This document shows, piece by piece, positions 1 through 7,950 of a DNA stretch of 33,235 nt (the stretch's first letter is position 1; the number at the start of each line of letters is the position of its first letter). The stretch covers positions 1 to 33,235 of the forward strand of contig NZ_PNOT02000020.1 of the NCBI RefSeq assembly GCF_002879535.1. Reading direction: 5' to 3'. Made by a program: the position numbers and the translations under genes. The DNA comes from Mesorhizobium intechi. GTDB taxonomy: Bacteria > Pseudomonadota > Alphaproteobacteria > Rhizobiales > Rhizobiaceae. The notes under the pieces were generated by a model. It made no database searches, was not told the DNA's origin, and saw only the letters and a program-made list of their open reading frames with translations.

Positions 1-1
1 G

Positions 2-1054
2 CGCCGCACGGGCCGCTTCCTCCTGATGCTTATCTTGCCGGCGGCGCTGGTCATCGGTGGTGGTTATGTCTGGGTGACCGGCGGCCGCTACCAGGAGACG
101 GAGAACGCTAATCTGCAGCAGGCCAAGGTGTCGATCGCCTCGGACACGGCCGGCCGCATCGTCCAGGTAGCCATATCCGACCATCAGATGGTCAAGCAGG
201 GCGACCTTCTGTTCACCATCGATCCCGAGCCTTACCGGATCGCGCTTGCCCAGGCCGACGCCGCGGTTGCCGCCGCGCGCCTCAATGTCGAGCAGTTGCG
301 CGCCGCCTACAGCCAGTCGATGGCACAGGAGAAGTCCGCCAGCAGCGAGGTCGACTACGCCCAGTCGCAGTATGACCGCGCCGCCGACCTCGCGCAGAAA
401 GGTATCAACGCCAAGTCGTCTCTGGACGAGGCGCGCAACGACCTCGACAAGGCAAAGCAGCAGGTCGCCGTCGCCCAGCAGGGCATCATCAGCGCCAAGG
501 CCGCTCTAGGCGGCAACCCCGATATCGAAACCGACAAGCATCCGACCGTAATGGCCGCGCTCGCCGCGCGCGACAAGGCCGCCTACGACCTGGCGCGGAC
601 CACGGTGAAGGCGCCCGCCGATGGAGTCATATCCCAAGCCTCGTCCTTCAAGGTCGGCCAGTTCGTCGGCTCCGGCACGCCGCTGTTTTCGCTGGTCGAG
701 ACCGAAGACACCTGGATCGATGCCAATTTCAAGGAAACCCAGCTCACCAACATGAAGCCGGGCCAGAAGGCCGAGATCGTCGTCGATACCTATCCGGGCA
801 AGACCTTCGAGGCGACGGTCAAGGCGATCGGTGCGGGAACGGGCGCAGAATTCTCGCTGCTGCCCGCCCAGAACGCCACCGGCAACTGGGTCAAGGTCAC
901 ACAACGCATCCCGGTGCGCCTGGAACTGACCGATCCCGACGCCAAGATGGCGCTGCGGACCGGCATGAGCGCCTCGGTCACCGTCGATACCGGCGTTGCT
1001 CGCGGCTTTCCCGCCATATTCGGCCACGCCACGGCTGGCGAGGTCGTGCAGTAA
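2..1054 (+). CDS. HlyD/EmrA-family membrane fusion protein, 5' end missing
   Basis: Periplasmic adaptor subunit of a multidrug efflux pump. The frame is open to the left edge, and the codons before the first ATG (base 26) encode an arginine-rich stretch leading into a membrane anchor, so the true start lies upstream of the window. After the N-terminal TM segment come a biotinyl-lipoyl-like half (VSIASDTAGRIVQV), a long coiled-coil hairpin of alternating Ala/Gln/Asp (about residues 65-160 counted from the ATG), the second lipoyl half (TTVKAPADGVISQ) and a beta-barrel domain (DTWIDANFKETQL), the usual EmrA order. The DHA2 exporter downstream is its natural partner, but a 309-base leader separates them instead of the usual tight spacing. 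The substrate cannot be read from the sequence. Confidence 0.93.
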   Translation, partial: RRTGRFLLMLILPAALVIGGGYVWVTGGRYQETENANLQQAKVSIASDTAGRIVQVAISDHQMVKQGDLLFTIDPEPYRIALAQADAAVAAARLNVEQLRAAYSQSMAQEKSASSEVDYAQSQYDRAADLAQKGINAKSSLDEARNDLDKAKQQVAVAQQGIISAKAALGGNPDIETDKHPTVMAALAARDKAAYDLARTTVKAPADGVISQASSFKVGQFVGSGTPLFSLVETEDTWIDANFKETQLTNMKPGQKAEIVVDTYPGKTFEATVKAIGAGTGAEFSLLPAQNATGNWVKVTQRIPVRLELTDPDAKMALRTGMSASVTVDTGVARGFPAIFGHATAGEVVQ

Positions 1055-1130
1055 GTCAGAGGAAGTCCGCGGCGCCACGCAGGTGAAGCGGACAGCCAGG
1101 GATTGGTCTGAGGGGAGCAGTGAGAACGAT

Positions 1131-1159
1131 CGGCTTTTGGTCCAAGCCGCGTGGCGGCT
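1131..1159 (+). promoter_or_regulatory. Two mutually exclusive small hairpins
   Basis: CGGCTT (1131-1136) can pair with AAGCCG (1144-1149). The overlapping AGCCGC (1145-1150) can pair with GCGGCT (1154-1159) around a GTG loop. Only one can form at a time. Neither is followed by a T-run, so neither looks like a simple terminator of the upstream gene. Confidence 0.35.
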
Positions 1160-1203
1160 AGGCTGAAATCTGTAATCTTCGACAAGGCCCCTTCGGTCCT
1201 CGT

Positions 1204-1321
1204 GTTTCCGGGCGGCAGGCATCCGCTCACCAGAGACTTTCGGTCGATGTAACCCCCACATCGATAATTGCGTCCCACCGCGATGAAGGTCTCTCAACGG
1301 AAGGCTTTGCCGCCCGGAAAC
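1204..1321 (+). promoter_or_regulatory. Nested helical element in the leader of the emrB-like gene
   Basis: Read by eye, bases 1204-1217 (GTTTCCGGGCGGCA) are perfectly complementary to 1308-1321. Inside this, TCCG (1222-1225) pairs with CGGA (1298-1301). AGAGACTTTCG (1232-1242) pairs with 1284-1294 over 11 positions, two of them G-T. TCGATGT (1244-1250) pairs with ACATCGA (1258-1264) around the loop AACCCCC. The helices are collinear and enclose one another, as in a structured 5' leader. It ends 29 bases before the Shine-Dalgarno. I do not recognise a known riboswitch class. A DNA-level inverted-repeat element is an alternative. Confidence 0.55.
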
Positions 1322-1363
1322 CCCTGTGTACACGTTTTTGTTACCTGCTGGAAGTTCCGCATC

Positions 1364-2899
1364 ATGAGCACGCCAGAGCCATTTCGAGAAGTGCCGCATC
1401 GCGGCCTGATCACGGTTGCACTCATGCTGGCGACGATCATGCAGGCGCTCGACACCACCATCGCCAATGTCGCGCTGCCGACCATGACGGGCGACCTCGG
1501 CGCTTCTCCTGACAACATCAACTGGGTGCTGACCTCCTATATCGTCGCCGCCGCCATCATGACCCCGGTCACCGGCTGGCTCGCCGACCGCTTCGGCCGC
1601 AAGGAATTGTTCCTGACGGCGGTGGTCGGCTTCACCATCTTCTCCATGCTGTGCGGCCTGGCATGGAGCCTTGAAACCATTGTGCTGTTCCGGCTGATGC
1701 AAGGCGTGTTCGGCGCCGCCATCGTACCGCTGTCGCAGACGTTCCTGCTCGACATCAATCCCAAGGAGCGCCACGGCCAGGCAATGGCGATCTGGGGCGC
1801 CGGCATCATGTTGGGACCGATCCTGGGTCCGACCCTGGGCGGCTGGCTGACCGAGAATTTCAACTGGCGCTGGGTGTTCTTCATCAACCTGCCGGTCGGC
1901 ATCGTCGCTTTCCTTGGCATGGCGGCCTATCTACCGGCCGTTGCCCGTCGGGTGCGCAGCTTCGACTTCTTCGGCTTTGCCATGATATCGCTCGGTGTCG
2001 GCGCGCTGCAACTGATGCTGGATCGCGGCGGCGAGGTCGACTGGTTTTCCTCGGCCGAGATATGGATCGAACTCGGCTTGGCCATCACCGGCTTCTGGGT
2101 GTTCATCATCCACACGATGACCGCGAACCATCCCTTCATCGATCCGAAGATCTTCCTCGACCGGAATTTCGTGACCGGGCTGGCGTTCATCTTCGTCATG
2201 GGTGTGCTCATCCTGGCCTCGATGTCGCTGCTGCCACCGATGCTGTCGACCATCTTCGGCTATCCGACCATCACCATCGGCATCGTCATCGGTCCGCGCG
2301 GTATCGGCACGATGATCTCGATGCTCGTCGTCGGGCGCATCATGGGAAAGATCGACGCCAGGATTCTGGTCGTCATCGGTTTTCTGCTTACCGCGCAGTC
2401 GCTCTACACCATGGCGAGCTTCACCCCGCAGATGGATAACTGGCTGATCATCAGCTCCGGCGTGATCCAGGGCCTGGGTATGGGAATGGTGTTCGTGCCG
2501 CTGTCGACGGTCGCCTTCGCCACGCTCGACGCACGCTACCGCACCGACGCAACCGCGCTGTTCAGCCTGGTGCGCAATCTCGGCTCGTCGATCGGCGTCT
2601 CGGTCGTGACGGTGCTCCTGGTGCGCAACACGCAAATCAACCACGCCGAGCTTTCGGCCTTCATCAACCCGTTCAATCCCAATCTCTGGGCCGTCTCGCC
2701 GGCGGCCGCCGGCGGCGATCCGATGGCGCTGTCGGAGGTCGATCGCATGGTCAATCTCCAGGCAATGATGATCTCCTACGTCAACGACTTCAAAATACTG
2801 ATGGTGATGACGCTTGCTGCCGTTCCTTTCGTCTTCTTGCTGCGCAAGCCAAAGGCTGGTCCGGCCGGCGGCGGCGCGCCCGCGGCCCATATGGACTGA
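1364..2899 (+). CDS. DHA2-family (EmrB/QacA-like) multidrug MFS exporter
   Basis: Proton-driven drug exporter of the inner membrane, 511 residues with about 14 hydrophobic segments, typical of the DHA2 group. The N-terminal half has the family signature LDTTIANVALPT in TM1 and motif A (GWLADRFGRKE) after TM2, and motif-C-like glycines appear near GAGIMLGPILGPTLGG. The start at 1364 follows GGAAG with nine bases of spacing; longer in-frame starts (TTG 1268, ATG 1283) lie in the structured leader and lack a site. With the HlyD/EmrA-type protein upstream it probably forms an EmrAB-like pump passing substrates to an outer-membrane channel not encoded here. The drug range cannot be inferred. Confidence 0.95.
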   Translation: MSTPEPFREVPHRGLITVALMLATIMQALDTTIANVALPTMTGDLGASPDNINWVLTSYIVAAAIMTPVTGWLADRFGRKELFLTAVVGFTIFSMLCGLAWSLETIVLFRLMQGVFGAAIVPLSQTFLLDINPKERHGQAMAIWGAGIMLGPILGPTLGGWLTENFNWRWVFFINLPVGIVAFLGMAAYLPAVARRVRSFDFFGFAMISLGVGALQLMLDRGGEVDWFSSAEIWIELGLAITGFWVFIIHTMTANHPFIDPKIFLDRNFVTGLAFIFVMGVLILASMSLLPPMLSTIFGYPTITIGIVIGPRGIGTMISMLVVGRIMGKIDARILVVIGFLLTAQSLYTMASFTPQMDNWLIISSGVIQGLGMGMVFVPLSTVAFATLDARYRTDATALFSLVRNLGSSIGVSVVTVLLVRNTQINHAELSAFINPFNPNLWAVSPAAAGGDPMALSEVDRMVNLQAMMISYVNDFKILMVMTLAAVPFVFLLRKPKAGPAGGGAPAAHMD

Positions 2900-2992
2900 G
2901 CCGGCGGCGGGCCGTCCGCCTGCCGTCTGGATTGACCGGGATTGGCGTGCCGGCGGGCGCTGGCCAATAGCCGAAACGGCCTTGGCAAGACG

Positions 2993-3508
2993 CTACCTGC
3001 CGAGCACCAGCGACCAATAGCGCAGGTTGGGATCACGTCCGTCGCGGACATAGGCGAGCCCGAAGCGGCTGAAATCCCGATCGAGTATGTTGCGCCGGTG
3101 GCCCTGCGAATGCATCCAGATGTCGAACAGTTTTTGCTGGTCGAAGCGGCCTTCGGCGATGTTCTCGGCCGCGGCGCCGCGCACGCCGTTGTCCTTCATG
3201 CGCGATGCGAAATCCTTGCCCCAGCCCGTGGTGTGGCTCATGCGCTCGCGCGACGCCATATAGCCGGCCTGTTGCAACGCCGCCTGTTCGAGCTGGGCGT
3301 CCGGCGTCAGCGGCCCGAGCCCGGCTGAGGCGCGCAAGCCCGACAGAGTAGCCGTGGCGGAGGAAGAGACGCCGGCACCTTCGCCCGTCGGCACAGAGAC
3401 GGTGCCGCAGGCGGATAGCGCGGCAATGGCTGCAAGGCCAGCGACCTTGAGCAAGGCGCGCCTGTTCGGATGCGGGATTAGGGAGTTTGCAGTTTTCGCG
3501 ATTGTCAT
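2993..3508 (-). CDS. CAP/SCP-domain lipoprotein with Tat-like signal
   Basis: Small exported protein of 171 residues. The N-terminus carries a twin-arginine-type motif (NRRALLKVAG, residues 15-24) followed by a hydrophobic stretch and a lipobox LSAC with the lipidated cysteine at 34. The rest is a bacterial CAP (SCP/PR1) domain: LSGLRASAGLGPL, then HTTGWGKDF, AAENIAEG, and the late HRRNILDRDFSRFGLA motif, which is the CAP signature around its conserved His and Asn. The ATG at 3508 is preferred over a GTG two codons upstream because AGGTGG sits just before it. It lies downstream of the TadG-like gene on the same strand, 78 bases away. The function of bacterial CAP proteins of this kind is mostly unknown. 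Confidence 0.9.
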   Translation of the reverse strand: MTIAKTANSLIPHPNRRALLKVAGLAAIAALSACGTVSVPTGEGAGVSSSATATLSGLRASAGLGPLTPDAQLEQAALQQAGYMASRERMSHTTGWGKDFASRMKDNGVRGAAAENIAEGRFDQQKLFDIWMHSQGHRRNILDRDFSRFGLAYVRDGRDPNLRYWSLVLGR

Positions 3509-3586
3509 GCCCACCTGACATAATGGCGATCATGGCTTTTGCCGGGCAGGGCCGTAGAATCTGAGATGGAAATGCGGGCTAGCCGC

Positions 3587-4810
3587 TCATTTCACAAGCG
3601 TGATGAGGCGGCTGGCATACATCTCGCGATTTCCGAACACGGCCGTGCAGTCGGTTTTGATGGATGAATTTCCGGCCATCTGCACGGTCAAGCCAACAAG
3701 CCTCAGACAGTCGCCCTGACCGCTCATATCCGAGTTGCCGACGAAGGATATCGCCGCGTCTGGGGCATAGACGAACCCGCTGATCGAGGAATTTGCACCG
3801 CCATTCAGCGTCAGGGCCGATGTATTGCCGCGGGTCTCGAAAATGGTGATGCCGGCGTAAGGACCACTGGTGGGTGGGGACAGATTCACCTGTTCATTGG
3901 CATTTATGGTGATCTGTGAGCCCTCCGTGAGGAATAAGGTCACGCCCTGACCGGTCAGGCTGCCGTTGCCTCCGGGTTTTAGGGTGACGTTACGGAAGAT
4001 GTAGATGCCCGGATTGAGCGTGATGTTTCCCGACAGCGTCTTGTCGCAATAGGTTCCAGGCGACAGCGTGTAGGTTCTGCCGTTCGGGACCGGCAGGCAC
4101 AATGTGTAAGGGGGAGGAACGACGTCCGCCAGAGGATCGAAAGATGCATATTGATGTTCGAGCGGGGCTCCGCAGGTGAGATTGGCGCTGGGCGGCGAAA
4201 GCCCGTAAGTGCCGCCGACGGTCGAGGCGCAGCCTGCCGAAATCTGGGCGGAACCGCCTCTGCTGACTGCATCGGACGCATCCGAGTTTGCCGCGATGAC
4301 GCAAGCGCTCATGGAGACATCGGTCGAGCCCTGCAGGCTTACTGCGGCCGAGGCATGTGGGTCGAGCGCCAGAACGCAGGCCTGCGCACCGGGGTTCATC
4401 TTGACCGTGGCCGAGCGGTGAGCTGGCCATGGGGCCGCGCCGTTGATGAAGCTCGGGCGGTTGATGCTGGATGAAAGCGAGATGTAATAGGCGCTCGGGT
4501 CGCCGCTGGCGGTTGCCGAAAAAGCCGAGACGCTGTCTGCATATTCCCGCTGGTCGGCGAGGCTCAAATTAGCCGCAAAGAATGTCGACCCAAGTGCCTC
4601 GACATCACTCGCGGCCATGCTGGGTAGGTACTTCGTCCCGACGGCAAGTCCAGCCGCGTCCAGCGAGTTCTGCAATTGCGCGGCGTCGTCACTGGTGCCT
4701 GTCAGATCGATCGCGCCGGCCACCACAACCATTATCGGCAGCATCGCTATGGCTGTCGCCATGGCAAAGTTGCCTCCCCTCGAAAGCCAGAAGCCTCTCA
4801 ATATGAACAT
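3587..4810 (-). CDS. TadG-like surface protein without vWA domain
   Basis: 407 residues. The N-terminus has the TadE/TadG-like pattern: a short basic start, RGGNFAMATAIAMLPIM, and one TM segment (about 14-36) followed by AIDLTG and LQNSLDAAGLAVG, as in Flp-pilus-associated pseudopilin-like proteins. The remainder is exported and rich in Ser, Gly, Thr and Asn. From about residue 240 it has short repeating strands (GTYCDKTLSGNITLNPGIY, then VTLKPGGNGSLTGQGVTLF), suggesting a beta-helix-like fold; several cysteines could form disulfides. It lacks the MIDAS motif of the two related proteins at 8-12 kb. No other Tad components are near. The role is probably surface or adhesin-like (inference). Confidence 0.82.
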   Translation of the reverse strand: MFILRGFWLSRGGNFAMATAIAMLPIMVVVAGAIDLTGTSDDAAQLQNSLDAAGLAVGTKYLPSMAASDVEALGSTFFAANLSLADQREYADSVSAFSATASGDPSAYYISLSSSINRPSFINGAAPWPAHRSATVKMNPGAQACVLALDPHASAAVSLQGSTDVSMSACVIAANSDASDAVSRGGSAQISAGCASTVGGTYGLSPPSANLTCGAPLEHQYASFDPLADVVPPPYTLCLPVPNGRTYTLSPGTYCDKTLSGNITLNPGIYIFRNVTLKPGGNGSLTGQGVTLFLTEGSQITINANEQVNLSPPTSGPYAGITIFETRGNTSALTLNGGANSSISGFVYAPDAAISFVGNSDMSGQGDCLRLVGLTVQMAGNSSIKTDCTAVFGNREMYASRLITLVK

Positions 4811-4905
4811 CGTCCGCCGCCAAGGGTTGCAATGCCCAAGAGCTACCCCCGGGATATCTAGGAGTAATTTAAGTAATCACTAAAATGCATCAATTCTAAA
4901 ATGAG

Positions 4906-5148
4906 GCGAAGCGGCTCACCAGACGAGGCCCGCAAGGGCAGCGCCCGCCTGGTCCGGGTTTTCACCTGGGCTTCGCCGCCCCGGATCGTCAAAGCATCGC
5001 GCGATTTCATGCTGCGGCACTTGCTCATGGCGGCCGTGACGACGGCGCCCCGGGGCTGCGGCCTGACTATGGTCCGAATTATTATGCCGCCTTCGTCGTC
5101 GACCCGGACGGCCATCAAATCGAGGCGGTCTTCAACGCGGGGCATTAG
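4906..5148 (+). pseudogene. 5'-truncated glyoxalase/VOC-fold gene remnant
   Basis: In the frame ending at the TAG at 5146-5148 I read a convincing VOC C-terminus: FHLGFAAPDRQSIARFHAAA, then GAPGLRPDYGPNYYAAFVVD and PDGHQIEAVF. This matches the second half of glyoxalase/bleomycin-resistance-fold proteins, including the closing metal-ligand type Glu in IEAVF. Upstream in the same frame the similarity fades and a TGA at 4903-4905 ends it; no start codon with a ribosome-binding site is present. Only about 80 of the usual 120-130 codons remain, so this is a remnant. The breakpoint lies near the AT-rich stretch at 4860-4902, next to the 5' end of the TadG-like gene. Confidence 0.75.
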
Positions 5149-5318
5149 ATTCCGCGGCCAGCTTTCCCGGCAGGCGATGACAATCCCGTGAGAACCCGAC
5201 CAAGATCATCGATTCGGCGACAATCCCTGGCAAATCGGCTATGCTGCCACATCTACTAGTGGCAGCTGCGGGCGGCCATCACGGCGGTGACCGCCCCCCG
5301 ACACACGGGAGGATGGTT

Positions 5319-6143
5319 ATGGCCGGCTTTCATGTCATGGCGGACGCCTATGGGATGCATGTGAAGCCCGCGGTGCGCCGCATCACCACGGCGGATCTCT
5401 GGGACGCGCTCAGGCTCGGCGCCGAGGATTTCTGGGAGAAACCGTCCCACTACGTGTTCCTGGGTTTGATCTACACGGTCGTCGGCCTGATCCTTACCCA
5501 GTGGAGCTCGGGTTCCAACGCCATTCAGCTGGTCTATCCCTTGATGTCGGGCTTTGCCCTGGTCGGGCCTTTTGCCGCGATCGGGCTCTACGAAATCAGC
5601 CGCCGGCGCGAGCTCGGCATGAACACGAATTGGCGCCATGCATTGGACGTGCGCCGTTCCCCGGCATTGCCGTCGATCGCGGTCATCGGCGTCATGCTGT
5701 TCGCGCTGTTCCTGTTGTGGCTGTACACGGCGCAATCGATCTACACCGGCCTGTTCGGCGACAGTCCGCCAGCCTCGGTCGGCGCCTTTGTCCGCGACCT
5801 GCTGACGACGGGCAAGGGCTGGACCGTGATCCTGCTTGGCAATGCGGCCGGCTTTGTCTTTGCAGTGGTGGTGCTGGCAACAACGGTGATCGCCTTCCCG
5901 TTGTTGCTCGACCGTGATGTCGGTGCCGTCTCCGCAATCGAGACCTCGGCCCGGGCGGTGATGGCAAACCCGTTGCAGATGGCGTTGTGGGGCCTGCTGG
6001 TTGCCGTGCTTCTGGTGATAGGCTCGATCCCGCTGTTTGCCGGTCTGGCCGTGGTCATGCCGATCCTGGGCCACGCCACCTGGCACCTCTACCGCAAGGT
6101 AGTCGAGCCGGCGCAGATCCGGCCGATCCGCCGGCCGATGTAG
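5319..6143 (+). CDS. DUF2189-family integral membrane protein
   Basis: 274-residue inner-membrane protein with about six hydrophobic segments. The soluble N-terminus (RRITTADLWDALRLGAEDFW) leads into paired TM helices (VFLGLIYTVVGLIL; LMSGFALVGPFAAIGLYEIS), and the protein ends with GHATWHLYRKVV, all features of the DUF2189 family common in alphaproteobacteria. The start at 5319 is chosen because GGGAGG (5307-5312) lies six bases before it; the ATG at 5313 directly abuts that site and an ATG at 5241 has none. The function of the family is unknown. The bases between 5149 and 5318 show no gene. Confidence 0.9.
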   Translation: MAGFHVMADAYGMHVKPAVRRITTADLWDALRLGAEDFWEKPSHYVFLGLIYTVVGLILTQWSSGSNAIQLVYPLMSGFALVGPFAAIGLYEISRRRELGMNTNWRHALDVRRSPALPSIAVIGVMLFALFLLWLYTAQSIYTGLFGDSPPASVGAFVRDLLTTGKGWTVILLGNAAGFVFAVVVLATTVIAFPLLLDRDVGAVSAIETSARAVMANPLQMALWGLLVAVLLVIGSIPLFAGLAVVMPILGHATWHLYRKVVEPAQIRPIRRPM

Positions 6144-6230
6144 GAAACCATATCTCCGGCAACCAGCCGACGCCCAAGTCTGTAACGTCGGCCAAGGGCG
6201 CCGCTGGCACCCAATGGCCGGAGTATGCCG

Positions 6231-7097
6231 ATGGCACGCAAGATGCTGGGGCTCGTGAAAAGAACTGTTTTGCTCGCCTGCTTTGGCGTTGCAGGGCACC
6301 TCGACGCCGCGCATGCGAATGCCAGTCAGCCGGTGCAATTTGAAAGTGCCGCGATAACGCCAACGCCTTTGCAGGTGCGCAATGCCCAAGCAAGCGGCAA
6401 AGTCCTGAAAGCTGTTCCCGGCACGCCGCTTCGGGGGTATTTGACGCAACCTCAGGGTAATGGACCATTTCCTGCGATAGTACTTCTCCACGGCTGCGCG
6501 GGTGTGCTCTCGAATGACAGGCAAACCTGGCCTGACCGACTGTCCTCCTGGGGTTACGTCGCACTCGTTGTCGACAGTTTCAGCACGCGCGGCATTCACG
6601 AGACGTGTGATCGCGGCGTGCTTGCTGATCGTGTCTACGATGCCTACGGGGCCGAGGAGTTCCTGTCGAAATACAGTTTTGTCGACCCGCGGCGCATAGC
6701 CTTGCTGGGATTCTCCGCTGGCGGGATAGCAACGCTCGAGGCTGTGCAACTTGGTGGCGCTGAGCGGCTGGCGCAACGCAAATTCAAAGCAGCGATTGCC
6801 TACTATCCAAATTGCTCCGTAGCAGCTGGCGACATGGCGGTCCCGACCTTGATTCTGGCCGGTGAGCTTGACGATTTCAGCCCCGCGGAGAAGTGCCGAG
6901 AGATGATGGCTCGACGCGACGGCAAGGGAAGCCCCGTCCTTCTTAACGTCTACGAGGGGGCTCGCCACGCATTTGATGCCCCGGAGTTCAAGGTCGGCAC
7001 CGAGGCCTACGGCCATCGGGTGGAGTACAACGCGGCTGCGGCCGATCGTTCCATAAACGACGTTCGTGCTTTCTTGAGAAAAGCCTTCGGCGACTAG
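6231..7097 (+). CDS. Secreted dienelactone-hydrolase-family alpha/beta hydrolase
   Basis: 288-residue alpha/beta hydrolase with an N-terminal signal sequence (VKRTVLLACFGVAG, likely cleaved around residue 30). The nucleophile motif GFSAGG places the serine at 162. The acid residue is in GELDDF (Asp214 or 215) and the histidine in GARHAFD (246); LLHGCAG supplies the oxyanion-hole turn. This subgroup has a serine where classical dienelactone hydrolases use cysteine, so an esterase or peptidase-like activity on an unknown substrate is more likely than chlorocatechol degradation. The start at 6231 sits seven bases after GGAG; the ATG two codons earlier is too close to that site. It stands alone and converges on the LysE gene. 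Confidence 0.9.
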   Translation: MARKMLGLVKRTVLLACFGVAGHLDAAHANASQPVQFESAAITPTPLQVRNAQASGKVLKAVPGTPLRGYLTQPQGNGPFPAIVLLHGCAGVLSNDRQTWPDRLSSWGYVALVVDSFSTRGIHETCDRGVLADRVYDAYGAEEFLSKYSFVDPRRIALLGFSAGGIATLEAVQLGGAERLAQRKFKAAIAYYPNCSVAAGDMAVPTLILAGELDDFSPAEKCREMMARRDGKGSPVLLNVYEGARHAFDAPEFKVGTEAYGHRVEYNAAAADRSINDVRAFLRKAFGD

Positions 7098-7120
7098 GAA
7101 CGAAGCCCGGCGCCTGGATA

Positions 7121-7753
7121 TCAGCGCTGCGCGTCGGTAGCCATCTTCAACGCAAGCGCGGTCAGCACGCCTCCCATCATCCAGCGCTGGATAACCAGCC
7201 ACAATGGCCGCCCGGCAAGGAAGGTGGCGATCGAACCGGCCGTCACCGCGATGATGGCGTTGACGGTCAGGCTTATTGAGATCTGCGTCGCACCCAGAAC
7301 CAGTAGCTGCGACAGCACATGGCCTTTGCCGATGCTGATGAATTGCGGAAGCAGCGAGAGATAGAGAACGGCCACCTTGGGGTTGAGCAGATTGGTCATC
7401 AAGCCCATGGCAAACAGCTTGGGTGGCCGGTCTTTCGGCAGATCGCGCACCTGAAACGGCGAACGTCCGCCCGGCTTCACTGCTTGCCAGGCAAGCCACA
7501 GGAGATAGAGCACGCCGGCAAAGCGCAGCGCGTCGTAGGCATAGGGCACGGCGAGCAGCAGCGCGGTGATGCCGAACGCCGCCGACAGCACATAGAACAG
7601 GAAACCGACCGCGACCCCGCCAAGCGAGATCAGTCCGGCCTTCGGCCCTTGCGACAGCGAGCGCGAGATCAGGTAGATCATGTTCGGGCCTGGCGTCAGC
7701 ACCATGCCGAGGCAGACCAGCGCGAAGGCGATATGGTTGGCGATGTCCGGCAT
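7121..7753 (-). CDS. LysE/RhtB-family amino-acid exporter
   Basis: 210-residue inner-membrane exporter with about six TM segments. It shows the RhtB/LysE hallmarks: an N-terminal TM with VLTPGPNMIYLISRSLSQG, then GLISLGGVAVG, the loop after TM3, and the central NLLNPKVAVLYLSLLPQF motif. Members export homoserine, threonine, lysine or related metabolites; the substrate cannot be assigned here. The start at 7753 begins directly with the first TM. The frame stays open upstream, but that extension encodes non-hydrophobic Arg/Gly-rich filler overlapping the vWA gene, so I reject it. Confidence 0.94.
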   Translation of the reverse strand: MPDIANHIAFALVCLGMVLTPGPNMIYLISRSLSQGPKAGLISLGGVAVGFLFYVLSAAFGITALLLAVPYAYDALRFAGVLYLLWLAWQAVKPGGRSPFQVRDLPKDRPPKLFAMGLMTNLLNPKVAVLYLSLLPQFISIGKGHVLSQLLVLGATQISISLTVNAIIAVTAGSIATFLAGRPLWLVIQRWMMGGVLTALALKMATDAQR

Positions 7754-7868
7754 TGTTCGTCCCCACGCACCCCCGCGATGCGACCCAGCGAGCAGCCGAT
7801 ATCTGCCAGTCATGGCAGGCACCTGCAAGGGCTTGCCGGAACCAGGCGTTGCGCCAGAGGACCGGTTA

Positions 7869-7930
7869 AGTCGCTCCGATGTGCCTCCGGTTTCGGGGCA
7901 ACGACATGCACAAGGCAGCATCCAAAGCGC
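7869..7930 (+). repeat. Degenerate partial copy of the rhizobial intergenic repeat
   Basis: The segment CCGGTTTCGGGGCAACGACA, followed by TGCAC and ending in CAAAGCGC, resembles the right half of the elements at 17878-17942 and 20964-21040. The left half is barely recognisable and the palindrome is incomplete. It lies upstream of lysE and downstream of the vWA gene, both on the minus strand. Confidence 0.5.
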
Positions 7931-7950
7931 CGGCTCGACGTGGGCGTGCC

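Larger units (their letters stand above)
1055..1363 (+). other. Long non-coding leader between the fusion protein and the exporter
   Basis: No credible gene lies here. The stretch holds two overlapping small hairpins (1131-1159), a long nested inverted-repeat structure (1204-1321), the 8-base palindrome GTGTACAC (1326-1333) and the Shine-Dalgarno of the exporter, GGAAG at 1350-1354. An in-frame ATG at 1283 would lengthen the exporter by 27 residues, but it lies inside the structured element and has no ribosome-binding site. Confidence 0.7.

Noticed and set aside
5256..7766. Open frame of over 800 codons on the minus strand
   Set aside because: It runs antisense to the DUF2189 and hydrolase genes, which have clear domains, and its product is low-complexity and Arg/His-rich, as expected for the shadow of GC-rich codons.
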